Below the pieces are notes generated by a model. The model saw only the letters and a list, made by a program, of their open reading frames with translations, made no database searches and was not told where the DNA came from. Of a stretch of 64,000 nucleotides of DNA, positions 1-7,671 are shown piece after piece. Made by a program: the position numbers and the translations under genes. Origin of the DNA: Gemmatimonas groenlandica (GTDB lineage Bacteria; Gemmatimonadota; Gemmatimonadetes; Gemmatimonadales; Gemmatimonadaceae). Position 1 is the first letter of the stretch. Each line of letters begins with the position of its first letter. The DNA lies in the NCBI RefSeq assembly GCF_013004105.1, contig NZ_CP053085.1, positions 3,224,001 through 3,288,000 of the forward strand. The letters run 5' to 3'.

Positions 1-1
1 C

Positions 2-451
2 ACCAACACCCCCAACGGCGAGCGCTTCGTCCGCAACGGCAGCTTCCGGCTCGATCCGGAACGCCAACTCGTGGATGAACGCGGCAATGCCGTCCTTGGC
101 GAAGACGGCCCGATCGTGCTCCCCGCGGGCACCGTCGAAGTCGGCAAGGATGGCACCGTCAAAGTGAACGGACGGGTGCTGCAGCGACTGCGGCTCGAGC
201 GCGTGGATGAAGGCGCGCAGCTCCTGCATGAAGGCGGCACACAGTTCGTGCCCGATGCCTCGCGTAAGGCGATTCCGCCCGGCGAGCGCACCGTGCGCCA
301 GGGATTCCTCGAGGAATCCAACGTCAACACGATGTCGGCGATGACCGACATGCTCGCCGTGCTGCACCGCTACGGTGCGGCCCAGAAGGCGCTTTCGACC
401 ATCGATGCCGCGCGCGGGACGTCCGTGAACGACCTCGCCAAGCCCGTTTAA
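2..451 (+). CDS. flgF: Flagellar basal-body rod protein FlgF, 3' part
   Basis: The 5' end lies outside the window; the frame is open from base 2. The visible 149 residues carry the FlgF/FlgG core pattern (ERFVRNGSFRLDPERQL, then LGEDGPIVLPAG) and the conserved helical C-terminus (EESNVNTMSAMTDML...YGAAQKALSTID) that packs in the rod coiled-coil layer. FlgF is a proximal-rod subunit exported by the flagellar type III apparatus. FlgG follows 12 nt downstream with an AGGAG ribosome site in between, so the two are co-transcribed. FlgF rather than FlgG is chosen because a full-length FlgG is next door and the FlgF-FlgG order is standard. Confidence 0.9.
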   Translation, partial: TNTPNGERFVRNGSFRLDPERQLVDERGNAVLGEDGPIVLPAGTVEVGKDGTVKVNGRVLQRLRLERVDEGAQLLHEGGTQFVPDASRKAIPPGERTVRQGFLEESNVNTMSAMTDMLAVLHRYGAAQKALSTIDAARGTSVNDLAKPV

Positions 452-463
452 GGAGAATAGGAC

Positions 464-1252
464 ATGGATCCGGCACTTCGCGCCGCCGCTACCGGCATGA
501 TGGCGCAGCAGACCCGCACCGAAGTCATCGCTAATAACCTCGCCAACGTGAACACGCCCGGCTTCAAGCGGAGCCGTGCGCACTTCGAGGACCTGCTGTA
601 TCAGACCGTGCAGGATCAGGCCATCCTCGGCGAGACCGCGACCAACACCACCGCCGCGATTCAGGTCGGTCGTGGTACGCGACTCTCCGGCGTGCAGCGC
701 ATGCACGAACAGGGGCCGCTCGAACAGACCAACCGCAATCTCGACGTCGCGATCGAAGGCGAAGGCTTCTTCCAGATTCAGCTGCCGAACGGCGAGACCG
801 CCTACACGCGTGACGGCAGCTTCCAGATCTCCGATCAGGGACAGCTGGTCACCAGCGCGGGCTACGGATTGCAGCCGCCGATTCAAATCCCGATCGACTC
901 GGCCGAGCTCACGATCTCGAACACCGGCATCGTCTCCGTACGTCGCGGCAACGACATCGAACCGACCGAACTCGGACGCATCGAGATCGCGCGTTTCGCC
1001 AATCCGTCGGGACTCATGTCGCTCGGACAGAACCTGCTCGCTCCGACGGCCGCCTCCGGCCAGCCGGTGGTCGGCTTCCCGAATGACGAAGGCATGGGGC
1101 GCCTGCAGCAGGGCAGCCTCGAAGGCAGCAACGTCGAAATCGTGACCGAGATGGTCGAGATGATCGCCGCCATGCGCGCCTATGAGATCAACTCGAAAGC
1201 CATCAAGACGGCCGACGAGATGGGTCAGATCGCCAACAACATCACCCGATAG
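464..1252 (+). CDS. flgG: Flagellar distal rod protein FlgG
   Basis: 262 aa, the usual FlgG length. The N-terminus has the flagellar rod motif (QQTRTEVIANNLANVNTPGFKRSR, about residues 15-38). The middle has the GEGFFQIQLPNG and YTRDGSFQIS signatures, and the C-terminus ends in the SLEGSNVEIVTEMVEMIAAMRAYE helix shared by rod and hook proteins. FlgG builds the distal rod that passes through the P and L rings, whose genes flgI and flgH are downstream in the same operon. The ATG is preceded by AAGGAGAA. Nothing is odd about this gene. Confidence 0.96.
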   Translation: MDPALRAAATGMMAQQTRTEVIANNLANVNTPGFKRSRAHFEDLLYQTVQDQAILGETATNTTAAIQVGRGTRLSGVQRMHEQGPLEQTNRNLDVAIEGEGFFQIQLPNGETAYTRDGSFQISDQGQLVTSAGYGLQPPIQIPIDSAELTISNTGIVSVRRGNDIEPTELGRIEIARFANPSGLMSLGQNLLAPTAASGQPVVGFPNDEGMGRLQQGSLEGSNVEIVTEMVEMIAAMRAYEINSKAIKTADEMGQIANNITR

Positions 1253-1260
1253 TCCGCCTC

Positions 1261-1722
1261 ATGAAACTCGTGTTCATGCGACTCCTGGTCTCGCTCTTCA
1301 TGCTCGCCGGCGCGGTCTCCGTGCTCGGCGCGCAGGAACGCACGATCACGGTCTCGGTCGCCGCGCGTGCCCTCGCTCGCGGCGAGACGCTGCAGGCCGG
1401 CGACATCGCGACCATGGACACGACGATTGTCTGGCGCTGGAACTCGATTGCTCCGGATACCACGCGCGCGCTTCCCGGCTGGGTCACGCGCCGCAACATC
1501 GCCCTCGGCGAAGTGTTGCGCGCACCGGCCGTCATGCCGCCGCCCGTGATCACCAGCGGCACGCGCGTCACGGCGATCTGGCAGGATGGCCCGCTGCGCG
1601 TGGTCGTCACCGGCATCGCGACCAACACCGCCGCCATCGGAGCACCGGTCGGCGTTCGCATCGATCCCACACGCAGGCTCGACGGCATCGCTGCCGGGCC
1701 CAATACCGTTCGCCTCCGTTGA
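1261..1722 (+). CDS. flgA: FlgA, P-ring assembly chaperone
   Basis: 153 aa with an N-terminal signal peptide (LLVSLFMLAGAVSVLGAQ) and an SAF-type domain: VAARALARGETLQAGDIA is followed by a beta-clip region ending in GPNTVRLR. FlgA is a periplasmic chaperone that helps FlgI polymerise into the P ring. It is on the short side for the family, apparently keeping mainly the C-terminal SAF part. It lies 8 nt after flgG and 26 nt before flgH. Confidence 0.85.
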   Translation: MKLVFMRLLVSLFMLAGAVSVLGAQERTITVSVAARALARGETLQAGDIATMDTTIVWRWNSIAPDTTRALPGWVTRRNIALGEVLRAPAVMPPPVITSGTRVTAIWQDGPLRVVVTGIATNTAAIGAPVGVRIDPTRRLDGIAAGPNTVRLR

Positions 1723-1748
1723 AGACCCATCAGGTGAGGACCGTCGCT

Positions 1749-2393
1749 ATGAATCCCACGCGTCTGCTCGTCACGACGAGTGTCGCTGTTGCGCTCGCGC
1801 TCTCGGCGCATCCAGTACTGGCGCAGGCCGCCGGTGCGCAAGCCGCGCCGGCCACGGCCAGCACCGTTACCGTGCCGCCCGTCGCCCCGATCAAACCGCG
1901 CGAATCGTGGACCGCCGACCGCCGCAACTTCGCAGTCGGTGACATCATCACGATTCTCATCGACGACTACACGATCTCCACTGCGGTGAAAGAGAACTCG
2001 GCCTCCGACACGCGCACGCGCGGCTTGTCGGTGAACGCGAAGCTTCCCACCAGCTCCAAGCAGATCGGCATCGACTCGCGCAACAACGCCGATCAGCAGC
2101 AGCGTGGATCGGCGCGTCGCGAGAATCGCTTCCAGAACGAAATGAGTGTGCGCATCATCGCGGTGGGGCCGAACGGCTTGCTGCAACTGAAGGGCACGAA
2201 GAAGATCGACATCGACAAGGCGCTGCAGGACATCGTCTTCACCGGCTGGGTGCGCTCGCAGGACGTCTCCACGTCCAACGTGATCGAATCGAGCCGAGTG
2301 GCTGACGCGCAGTTGGGTTACGCCTCGCCGGGACCGCTGGGCAAGCCGAAGCAGGGCATGATCACGAAGGTTCTCGGAGCGTTCTGGCCATGA
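1749..2393 (+). CDS. flgH: FlgH, L-ring protein, without a lipobox cysteine
   Basis: 214 aa from the ATG at 1749; the frame is open much further upstream, but the signal peptide fixes this start. FlgH forms the outer-membrane L ring around the rod. The family core is clear (RRNFAVGDIITILIDDYT, then AVKENSASDTRT) and the C-terminal part ends with the SSRVADAQLGYAS-type motif. The leader (LLVTTSVAVALALSAHPVLAQA) looks like a signal peptidase I site. No cysteine is present near it, although FlgH is normally a lipoprotein. The stop overlaps the flgI start by 4 nt (ATGA). Confidence 0.9.
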   Translation: MNPTRLLVTTSVAVALALSAHPVLAQAAGAQAAPATASTVTVPPVAPIKPRESWTADRRNFAVGDIITILIDDYTISTAVKENSASDTRTRGLSVNAKLPTSSKQIGIDSRNNADQQQRGSARRENRFQNEMSVRIIAVGPNGLLQLKGTKKIDIDKALQDIVFTGWVRSQDVSTSNVIESSRVADAQLGYASPGPLGKPKQGMITKVLGAFWP

Positions 2394-3463
2394 CCGCGAC
2401 TCAAGTGCGCCATCTCGGCGTGAAGATCGCTCGCACCATTCTCGTGACGGCCGGCTTGCTGCTGTTGCCGGTCATGGCCCGCGCGCAGAACGACATCAAG
2501 ATCCGCGACCTCACGAGTGCCGAAGGCGCGCTGCCGGTACGCCTGGTGGGCTACGGACTCGCAATCGGACTCGACGGCACCGGTGACCGCGCGATCGGCG
2601 GGCAGACCGCCGGCCCGACGATTCAGAGCATCATCAACATTCTGCGTCGCTTCAACGTCGAAGTACCGGCCGATCTCATTCGCATGCGCAATGTGGCCGC
2701 CGTGCTCGTGACCGCTGAGGTGTCGCCGTATCTGCGCGCTGGTGGCCGCTTCGAAGTGAACGTCGCCTCCATGGGTGATGCGCGCTCGCTGCGTGGTGGC
2801 ACGCTCTACATGACGCCGCTCGTGGCCGATGCCAGTGGCGCGCCACTCGCGTCGGCGCAGGGTTCGCTGCTGGTGAGTGATGGCGGTGCGGCCACGCGCT
2901 ACATGCCGTCGCATGAAACGTCGGCGCGCATTCCGACGGGTGGCGTGCTCGAAGCCGATCTCCCGCGCCCGGCCATCGTCGCCACCTCGCGCTTGCTGCT
3001 GCGCGAACCGGATCTCGGCACCGCCACCCGCATCGCCATCGCCATCAACGCCACGTACGGCGAGAAGACCGCCACCGTGGAAGACGAAGGCTCGGTGATC
3101 GTGACGCTCCCCGACTCCGTACAGAAGCCCACGGCGTTGGCTCGCATTCGTGACCTCGCGGTGAAGCCCGAGTCGCGTCCTCGCATCATCATCGACGGCA
3201 AGGACGGCACCGTGGTGGCCGGCGGCGAGATGATCGTCGGTTCGGCGACCGTCAGTCACGGCGCCATCACGCTGGCCATCGGTACCGAAACCGCCAACGA
3301 CACCACCGCGATTCCGGGCAGTGTCCGCCTGCCGGCTGGCATTCCCGTGCAACGCGTGGCGTCAGCACTCCACGCCGTCCGCACCCCGCCCAACGAGATC
3401 GCCGCCATCTTCGCAGCCCTTCGCGAAGTGGGCGCTATCACCGCAGAGGTCATCGTTCGATGA
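2390..3463 (+). CDS. flgI: FlgI, P-ring protein
   Basis: 357 aa, typical length. A signal peptide (TILVTAGLLLLPVMARAQ) is followed by the diagnostic IKIRDLTSAEGALPVRLVGYGLAIGLDGTGD block. The C-terminal DLVRALN-like region (PVQRVASALHAVRTPPNEIAAIFAALREVGAI) is intact. FlgI polymerises in the periplasm into the P ring, a bushing for the rod in the peptidoglycan layer. Its start overlaps the flgH stop and its stop overlaps the flgJ start, both as ATGA, so translation is coupled. Confidence 0.95.
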   Translation: MTATQVRHLGVKIARTILVTAGLLLLPVMARAQNDIKIRDLTSAEGALPVRLVGYGLAIGLDGTGDRAIGGQTAGPTIQSIINILRRFNVEVPADLIRMRNVAAVLVTAEVSPYLRAGGRFEVNVASMGDARSLRGGTLYMTPLVADASGAPLASAQGSLLVSDGGAATRYMPSHETSARIPTGGVLEADLPRPAIVATSRLLLREPDLGTATRIAIAINATYGEKTATVEDEGSVIVTLPDSVQKPTALARIRDLAVKPESRPRIIIDGKDGTVVAGGEMIVGSATVSHGAITLAIGTETANDTTAIPGSVRLPAGIPVQRVASALHAVRTPPNEIAAIFAALREVGAITAEVIVR

Positions 3464-3816
3464 TCGACCGCATCAATGCCGGCAGCATGAAGAGCGCGAG
3501 TGTGCCCCCGACTCCACTGTCCGCCAAGGACCAGCGGGACGCCACACTCATGAAGACCGCCAGTCAGCTCGAAGGCATGTTCGTCCAGCAACTTTACAAG
3601 GCGATGCGCGAGACCGTTCCACAGCAGGAAGGAATCGTTTCAGGAGGGGCCGGAGAAGACATCTTCACGGGACTCCTGGATCAGCACCTTGCTGCCGAGA
3701 CTCCCAAGCAGTGGGAGCATGGGATCGCCCAGGCGCTCTACCGACAGCTGCGTCACGGCACCCCCGCTGACGCACCCCAGGACTCCGTGACCACTCCTGA
3801 TTCAAACACCCGCTGA
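3460..3816 (+). CDS. flgJ: FlgJ-like rod-binding protein, no muramidase domain
   Basis: 118 aa matching only the N-terminal rod-capping half of FlgJ: a DATLMKTASQLEGMFVQQLYKAMRETVP helix pair, the GAGEDIFTGLLDQHLA motif and an amphipathic end. The C-terminal glucosaminidase domain found in enterobacterial FlgJ is absent. This is usual outside beta/gamma-proteobacteria and implies a separate peptidoglycan hydrolase elsewhere. It overlaps flgI by 4 nt and flgN by 1 nt. Confidence 0.82.
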   Translation: MIDRINAGSMKSASVPPTPLSAKDQRDATLMKTASQLEGMFVQQLYKAMRETVPQQEGIVSGGAGEDIFTGLLDQHLAAETPKQWEHGIAQALYRQLRHGTPADAPQDSVTTPDSNTR

Positions 3817-4361
3817 TGTCGACGATGACACTCTTCCCACAAGAACCCGCACCCCGCCTCGGCGTACCGACTGGGGCACTGCTGGATGCGCTGCACGATG
3901 CGCTGATCAGCGAGCGTAAGCTGCTCGATGATCTCATCGGGCAGATGCGGCGCCAGCGCGCGTCGGTCGCGGCGGATGACATCGAAGGCGTGGATGAAAG
4001 CACCTTTGCCACGCACCGCATTCTCGCCACGCTCGGTCAGGCGCGTACGCGTCGCCGGCAGCTCAACATCCTGCTGGGCGGGTCCGAAGACTGCACGTTG
4101 CGCGAACTCGAAGACATGCTCGGCGACCAGGTCGACACGCGACTGCGCGATGCGCGGTTGCGTCTTACGCAGGCCGCCGATCTCCTCACTCGCGAAGTGG
4201 GCATGAACCGCAAGCTGCTTCGCGAAGCGCTGACCAATACTGACCAGCATGTGCGCACCCTCGTGGGCGCCCCTGCCCAGCCCACCACGTATGCCACCGA
4301 AGGGGTGGCCACGCCCAGCAGTGGCGCGCCTCGTGGTGTGCTCGTGAACCGGACCGCCTGA
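3816..4361 (+). CDS. flgN: FlgN-like export chaperone
   Basis: 181 aa, mostly predicted helix with heptad-like spacing (LLDALHDALISERKLLDDLIGQMRRQRASVAADD...). It sits directly before flgK, where FlgN, the cytoplasmic chaperone for the hook-associated proteins FlgK and FlgL, normally lies. The low-complexity C-terminal tail (about residues 150-181, APAQPTTYATEGVATPSSG) is not part of the usual domain. Sequence similarity in FlgN is always weak, so the call rests on fold, size and position. Confidence 0.72.
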   Translation: MSTMTLFPQEPAPRLGVPTGALLDALHDALISERKLLDDLIGQMRRQRASVAADDIEGVDESTFATHRILATLGQARTRRRQLNILLGGSEDCTLRELEDMLGDQVDTRLRDARLRLTQAADLLTREVGMNRKLLREALTNTDQHVRTLVGAPAQPTTYATEGVATPSSGAPRGVLVNRTA

Positions 4362-4362
4362 C

Positions 4363-5811
4363 ATGTCTTCCGGCCTGTTGAGCATCGCGCGCACCGCGCT
4401 TCTCACGCACCAATCCGCACTCCAGACGATCTCGCAGAACATCGCGAACGCGGAGACGCCGGGCTATTCGCGCCAGGAAGCGGTACTCGCTGCCAACGTG
4501 CCGGTTCGCATGTCGTACGGCAACGTCGGCACCGGTGTTCACGTCGAAACGATCATCCGCAAGCGCGATCTGCTGCTCGACGACAGCTACCGCTCGGCGA
4601 GCAATCTCGCCGGCAGCGCGGAGATGCGGCGCGACCTCATGGGCCAGGTCGAAAGCGTCTTCGGTGAGCCGAGCGACGCGGGCATGGCCAGTGCGCTCGA
4701 CGCGTTCTGGGGCTCGTGGAGCGACCTCTCCGCCTCGCCGAGCAGTCTGTCGGCGCGGTCGGTGGTGCAGCAGCGTGGTCGCCAGGTGGCCCAGCTGTTC
4801 AACGAGTACGATACGCAGCTCACTCAGCAGCGCACGTCGACGCTGGAGCGGTTGCAGAATACCGTGAGCACGATCAACTCGATCGCCACGCAGGTGGCCG
4901 AGTTGAACACGCGCATCATCACGTCGGAAAGCAACGGCAACACGAACAACGATTTGCGCGACCTGCGCGACATGAAGCTCGACGAGCTCTCGAAGATCGC
5001 CGGCACGCGGGTCATTCCGCAGATCGACGGCGGTGTGTCGGTGCTCATCGGCAACTCCACGCTGGTGCAGGGTGATACGGCGCGTCCGCTCACCCTCAAG
5101 CTCGAGACGCCGAATCCGATGCCGGCCACGCCGCTCACCGACGTGAACGTGCGCATTCAGCTGGGCACGTCGCCCGACCGTCTCGCGCCATTGGCTGGCG
5201 AGCTCAAGTCGATGGTGGACGTGCTCAACATCGACATTCCCGATACCCGCAGCCGGCTCGATGCCATGGCCGCACAGTTCACGACGGCCGTGAACAACGT
5301 GCACACCACCGGCTACACGTTTACCGGTAACGCGGTCCCGGGCACGGCCGCCGGCAACTTCTTCGACGCGGGCTCGGTCGCCAACCCGGTCACGGCGGCG
5401 ACGATCCGGGTCGACAGCGCCATTCTGAACGATCCGCTCAAGATCGCCGCCAGCGGCAACGCGAACGGCCCGACCGACAACAGCGTAGCGCAGGGGCTGG
5501 CCGGCCTGCGGATCGTCGACGACACCGTCAGCTGGACGTCGAGCAGCGGTGCCACCGAGTCTGGCTCATTCCTGAGCTTCTTCCGCAGCATGGTCACGCG
5601 CATCGGCATCGATTCGGCCGCCGCGACCGACAATGCCACCGTGTACCGCAGTCTGGCCGATCAGGCCGACGCCCGCCGCCAGTCGGTCAGTGGCGTCAGT
5701 ACCGACGAGGAACTGGTGAACATGATGCGCGTGCAGCAGTCTTATCAGGCGGCCACGAAGATGATCAAAGTGGCCGATGATATGATGCAAACGCTTCTCT
5801 CACTGGTCTGA
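4363..5811 (+). CDS. flgK: FlgK, hook-associated protein 1
   Basis: 482 aa. The N-terminus carries the flagellar rod/hook motif (TALLTHQSALQTISQNIANAETPGYSRQEA), and the C-terminus carries the matching helix (GVSTDEELVNMMRVQQSYQAATKMI, then the DDMMQTLLSLV end). FlgK forms the junction between hook and filament. FlgL (HAP3) usually follows but is not here; csrA follows instead after 6 nt. The ATG lies one base after the flgN stop. Confidence 0.95.
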   Translation: MSSGLLSIARTALLTHQSALQTISQNIANAETPGYSRQEAVLAANVPVRMSYGNVGTGVHVETIIRKRDLLLDDSYRSASNLAGSAEMRRDLMGQVESVFGEPSDAGMASALDAFWGSWSDLSASPSSLSARSVVQQRGRQVAQLFNEYDTQLTQQRTSTLERLQNTVSTINSIATQVAELNTRIITSESNGNTNNDLRDLRDMKLDELSKIAGTRVIPQIDGGVSVLIGNSTLVQGDTARPLTLKLETPNPMPATPLTDVNVRIQLGTSPDRLAPLAGELKSMVDVLNIDIPDTRSRLDAMAAQFTTAVNNVHTTGYTFTGNAVPGTAAGNFFDAGSVANPVTAATIRVDSAILNDPLKIAASGNANGPTDNSVAQGLAGLRIVDDTVSWTSSSGATESGSFLSFFRSMVTRIGIDSAAATDNATVYRSLADQADARRQSVSGVSTDEELVNMMRVQQSYQAATKMIKVADDMMQTLLSLV

Positions 5812-5817
5812 TACGCG

Positions 5818-6069
5818 ATGCTCATCCTCGGACGTCGCGAAGGCGACTCGATCATCATTGACGGCGGGATTCGGATCGTCGTCGTGTCCTGTGACCGCGG
5901 CGGCGTCCGAATCGGCATCGACGCGCCCAGCCACGTCAAGATTCTGCGCGGCGAGATCGCCGATCAGGTCAAGTCGGAAAACGAGCGTGCCGCCGCCCCG
6001 GTGGGTACGGAATGGCTGGCCGCTCTTGGCGCGCCGACGAGTAAGCCGGCACCCGAGCCGGACGCCTGA
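5818..6069 (+). CDS. csrA: CsrA carbon storage / flagellar translational regulator
   Basis: 83 aa. The first 60 residues are canonical CsrA (MLILGRREGDSIII, then RIVVVSCDRGGVRIGIDAPSHVKILRGEI), including the strand-1 and strand-5 regions that bind GGA motifs in mRNA leaders. About 20 extra residues (PVGTEWLAALGAPTSKPAPEPDA) extend the C-terminus and are probably disordered. In many bacteria csrA is linked to late flagellar genes and represses flagellin translation, with FliW as antagonist; no fliW is visible here. It is the last gene of the flagellar operon. Confidence 0.93.
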   Translation: MLILGRREGDSIIIDGGIRIVVVSCDRGGVRIGIDAPSHVKILRGEIADQVKSENERAAAPVGTEWLAALGAPTSKPAPEPDA

Positions 6070-6080
6070 TGTCCGCCGGC

Positions 6081-6128
6081 GCGTTGGCGGGCGCGTTTGC
6101 GGGAGCGTTTGCCAGCCCGTTAGCGGGC
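6081..6128. repeat. Four 12-bp tandem repeats
   Basis: Four consecutive 12-mers of the form GCGTTTGCGGGA (6081-6092, 6093-6104, 6105-6116, 6117-6128), each differing by 1-4 bases. They fill the gap between csrA and the convergent kinase gene, and the last copy covers the kinase stop codon. Slippage here could change the C-terminus of the kinase product. Confidence 0.7.
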
Positions 6129-6788
6129 GCGGCGCGAGGCCTGCAAGGTGGGCAACTCGATGAGGCAGCCGTAGGGATAGGCGTGACCGCGTCCGTTGCT
6201 CCGCGCCAGCAGCCAGCTGATCGCACCGGCATCGAGAGAGAGGGCATCGACGTCGCCCTCACCGGTGCTGCCGTCGGTGGACACCTCGATTCGCACGGCA
6301 TCACCCTCGGTGGAGAGCGCCACGCGCACGTCGGCCCGGGTCGCGCCGTTCTGGCCAACTCCCACCCGAGCCGCGGCCACCAGCGCCACGCACAGCGCGT
6401 GCTGCAGCGACGCCGGATCGGCTCGCACCGGCTGCACGTCGTCAGCGACCACGACGGTACAGCGCACCTCCCGGTACTCCGGATGGTGCTCGAACAGGGC
6501 CAGAGCAGCGCGCACACTGTCGCCGGGCATCAGGGGTTCGAGATCGGCGTCCTCACGTCGCGTCAGCTGGCGCAATTGCTCCAGCAATCCGTCCAAACGG
6601 TCGGCATCGGTGCGCAGTCCGGTGAGCATGCGTTCGTCGGGAATACGCGACGAATCGAAGAGCGCGGCGATGGCCGCGACCGTCGCCACGCGATTGCTGA
6701 ACGCATGTGCCAACCCGCGAAGCAAATCGTCATGTACCGAGAGCCAGCGCGCCGCACCGGCGTCGCTGCTCACGTCTGATCTTTCCAC
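6120..6788 (-). CDS. Degenerate histidine-kinase-like protein (DHp plus catalytic-like domain)
   Basis: About 222 aa from a GTG at 6788, chosen because GGAG stands 5 nt upstream; the frame stays open to 6875 but would then run through motA. The N-terminal helix pair (DDLLRGLAHAFSNRVATVAAI) resembles a dimerisation/phosphotransfer domain with a central His. The C-terminal half looks like an HATPase fold (DPASLQHALCVALVAAARVG, then VRIEVSTDG), but the Asn-rich N box and the glycine lid are missing. It may therefore be a phosphotransfer protein of the ChpT type or a pseudokinase rather than an active kinase. It lies between csrA and motA and is divergent to motA, so a motility link is plausible. 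Confidence 0.55.
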   Translation of the reverse strand: MERSDVSSDAGAARWLSVHDDLLRGLAHAFSNRVATVAAIAALFDSSRIPDERMLTGLRTDADRLDGLLEQLRQLTRREDADLEPLMPGDSVRAALALFEHHPEYREVRCTVVVADDVQPVRADPASLQHALCVALVAAARVGVGQNGATRADVRVALSTEGDAVRIEVSTDGSTGEGDVDALSLDAGAISWLLARSNGRGHAYPYGCLIELPTLQASRRAR

Positions 6789-6809
6789 TCGCACTCCAGG
6801 ATCTGCCGC

Positions 6810-7667
6810 GTGTTTGTCATCATAGGCCTGGTCATCGTGATGGGCTCCGTCATCGGTGGCTATGTGATGCACCATGGCGAGCTCGCCGTGCTCATCCAGC
6901 CCAACGAGTTTCTCATTCTCGGTGGTGCGGGACTTGGCTCCATGATCGTGGCCAATCCGCCCGCGGTCCTGAAGGGTGTGGTCTCGCAGGCGCTCGGTCT
7001 GCTCAAGCCGAACCCGTTCGGCGCGACGGCCTATGCCGAACTACTGCAGGTACTCTACGAGATCTTCCAGAAGGCCCGCAAGGATGGACTGGTCGGTCTC
7101 GAGTCGCACATCGAAACTCCCGAGTCCAGCGACATCTTCCAGAAGTACCCGTCGTTCATGGGGAACCACCACGCAGTGTCGCTGTTGTGCGATACGCTCA
7201 AGGTGCTCCTCACCGGCACCGTAGAAGATCATAACCTGGCCGAAATCCTCGACGTCGACCTCGAGAAGCATCATCACGAGGCGATGCTGGTTCCCAGCGC
7301 CGTGACCGCCGTCGGCGACGCCATGCCGGGCTTCGGAATCGTGGCCGCCGTGCTCGGCGTCATCATCACGATGGGCTCGATCGGTGGCGCTGCCTCCGAA
7401 ATCGGCGAGAAGGTCGCCGCTGCGCTCGTCGGAACGTTCCTCGGCATTTTGCTCGCCTACGGCGTGTTCGGCCCGATCGCCAAGGCGATGGAGAACCGCA
7501 TCGCCGCCGAGCATGATTACATGCTCTGCGTGCGCACCGCGCTGCTGTCGTTCGCGCGTGGCGATGCCCCGATGACCGCCGTGGAGTTCGCCCGCCGCAA
7601 CGTCGAACCGCACGAGCGCCCGAGCTTCACCGAGCTCGAAGAGCTGACGCGCAAGAAGGCCGCGTAA
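6810..7667 (+). CDS. motA: MotA flagellar stator subunit
   Basis: 285 aa from a GTG (6810) with AGGA eight bases upstream. Four hydrophobic segments are visible (FVIIGLVIVMGSVIGGYVM; EFLILGGAGLGSMIVA; GFGIVAAVLGVIITMGSIG; ALVGTFLGILLAYGVFGPIA), with the large cytoplasmic loop between segments 2 and 3, as in MotA/PomA. MotA and MotB form the ion-driven torque generator in the inner membrane. The start region is shared head-to-head with the upstream kinase-like gene (22 nt apart). motB follows 4 nt later. Confidence 0.95.
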   Translation: MFVIIGLVIVMGSVIGGYVMHHGELAVLIQPNEFLILGGAGLGSMIVANPPAVLKGVVSQALGLLKPNPFGATAYAELLQVLYEIFQKARKDGLVGLESHIETPESSDIFQKYPSFMGNHHAVSLLCDTLKVLLTGTVEDHNLAEILDVDLEKHHHEAMLVPSAVTAVGDAMPGFGIVAAVLGVIITMGSIGGAASEIGEKVAAALVGTFLGILLAYGVFGPIAKAMENRIAAEHDYMLCVRTALLSFARGDAPMTAVEFARRNVEPHERPSFTELEELTRKKAA

Positions 7668-7671
7668 TACC

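Noticed and set aside
6069-6779. Plus-strand frame of 236 aa after csrA
   Set aside because: It begins in the 12-bp tandem repeat and has no domain features. The opposite strand encodes a plausible kinase-like protein with a good ribosome site.
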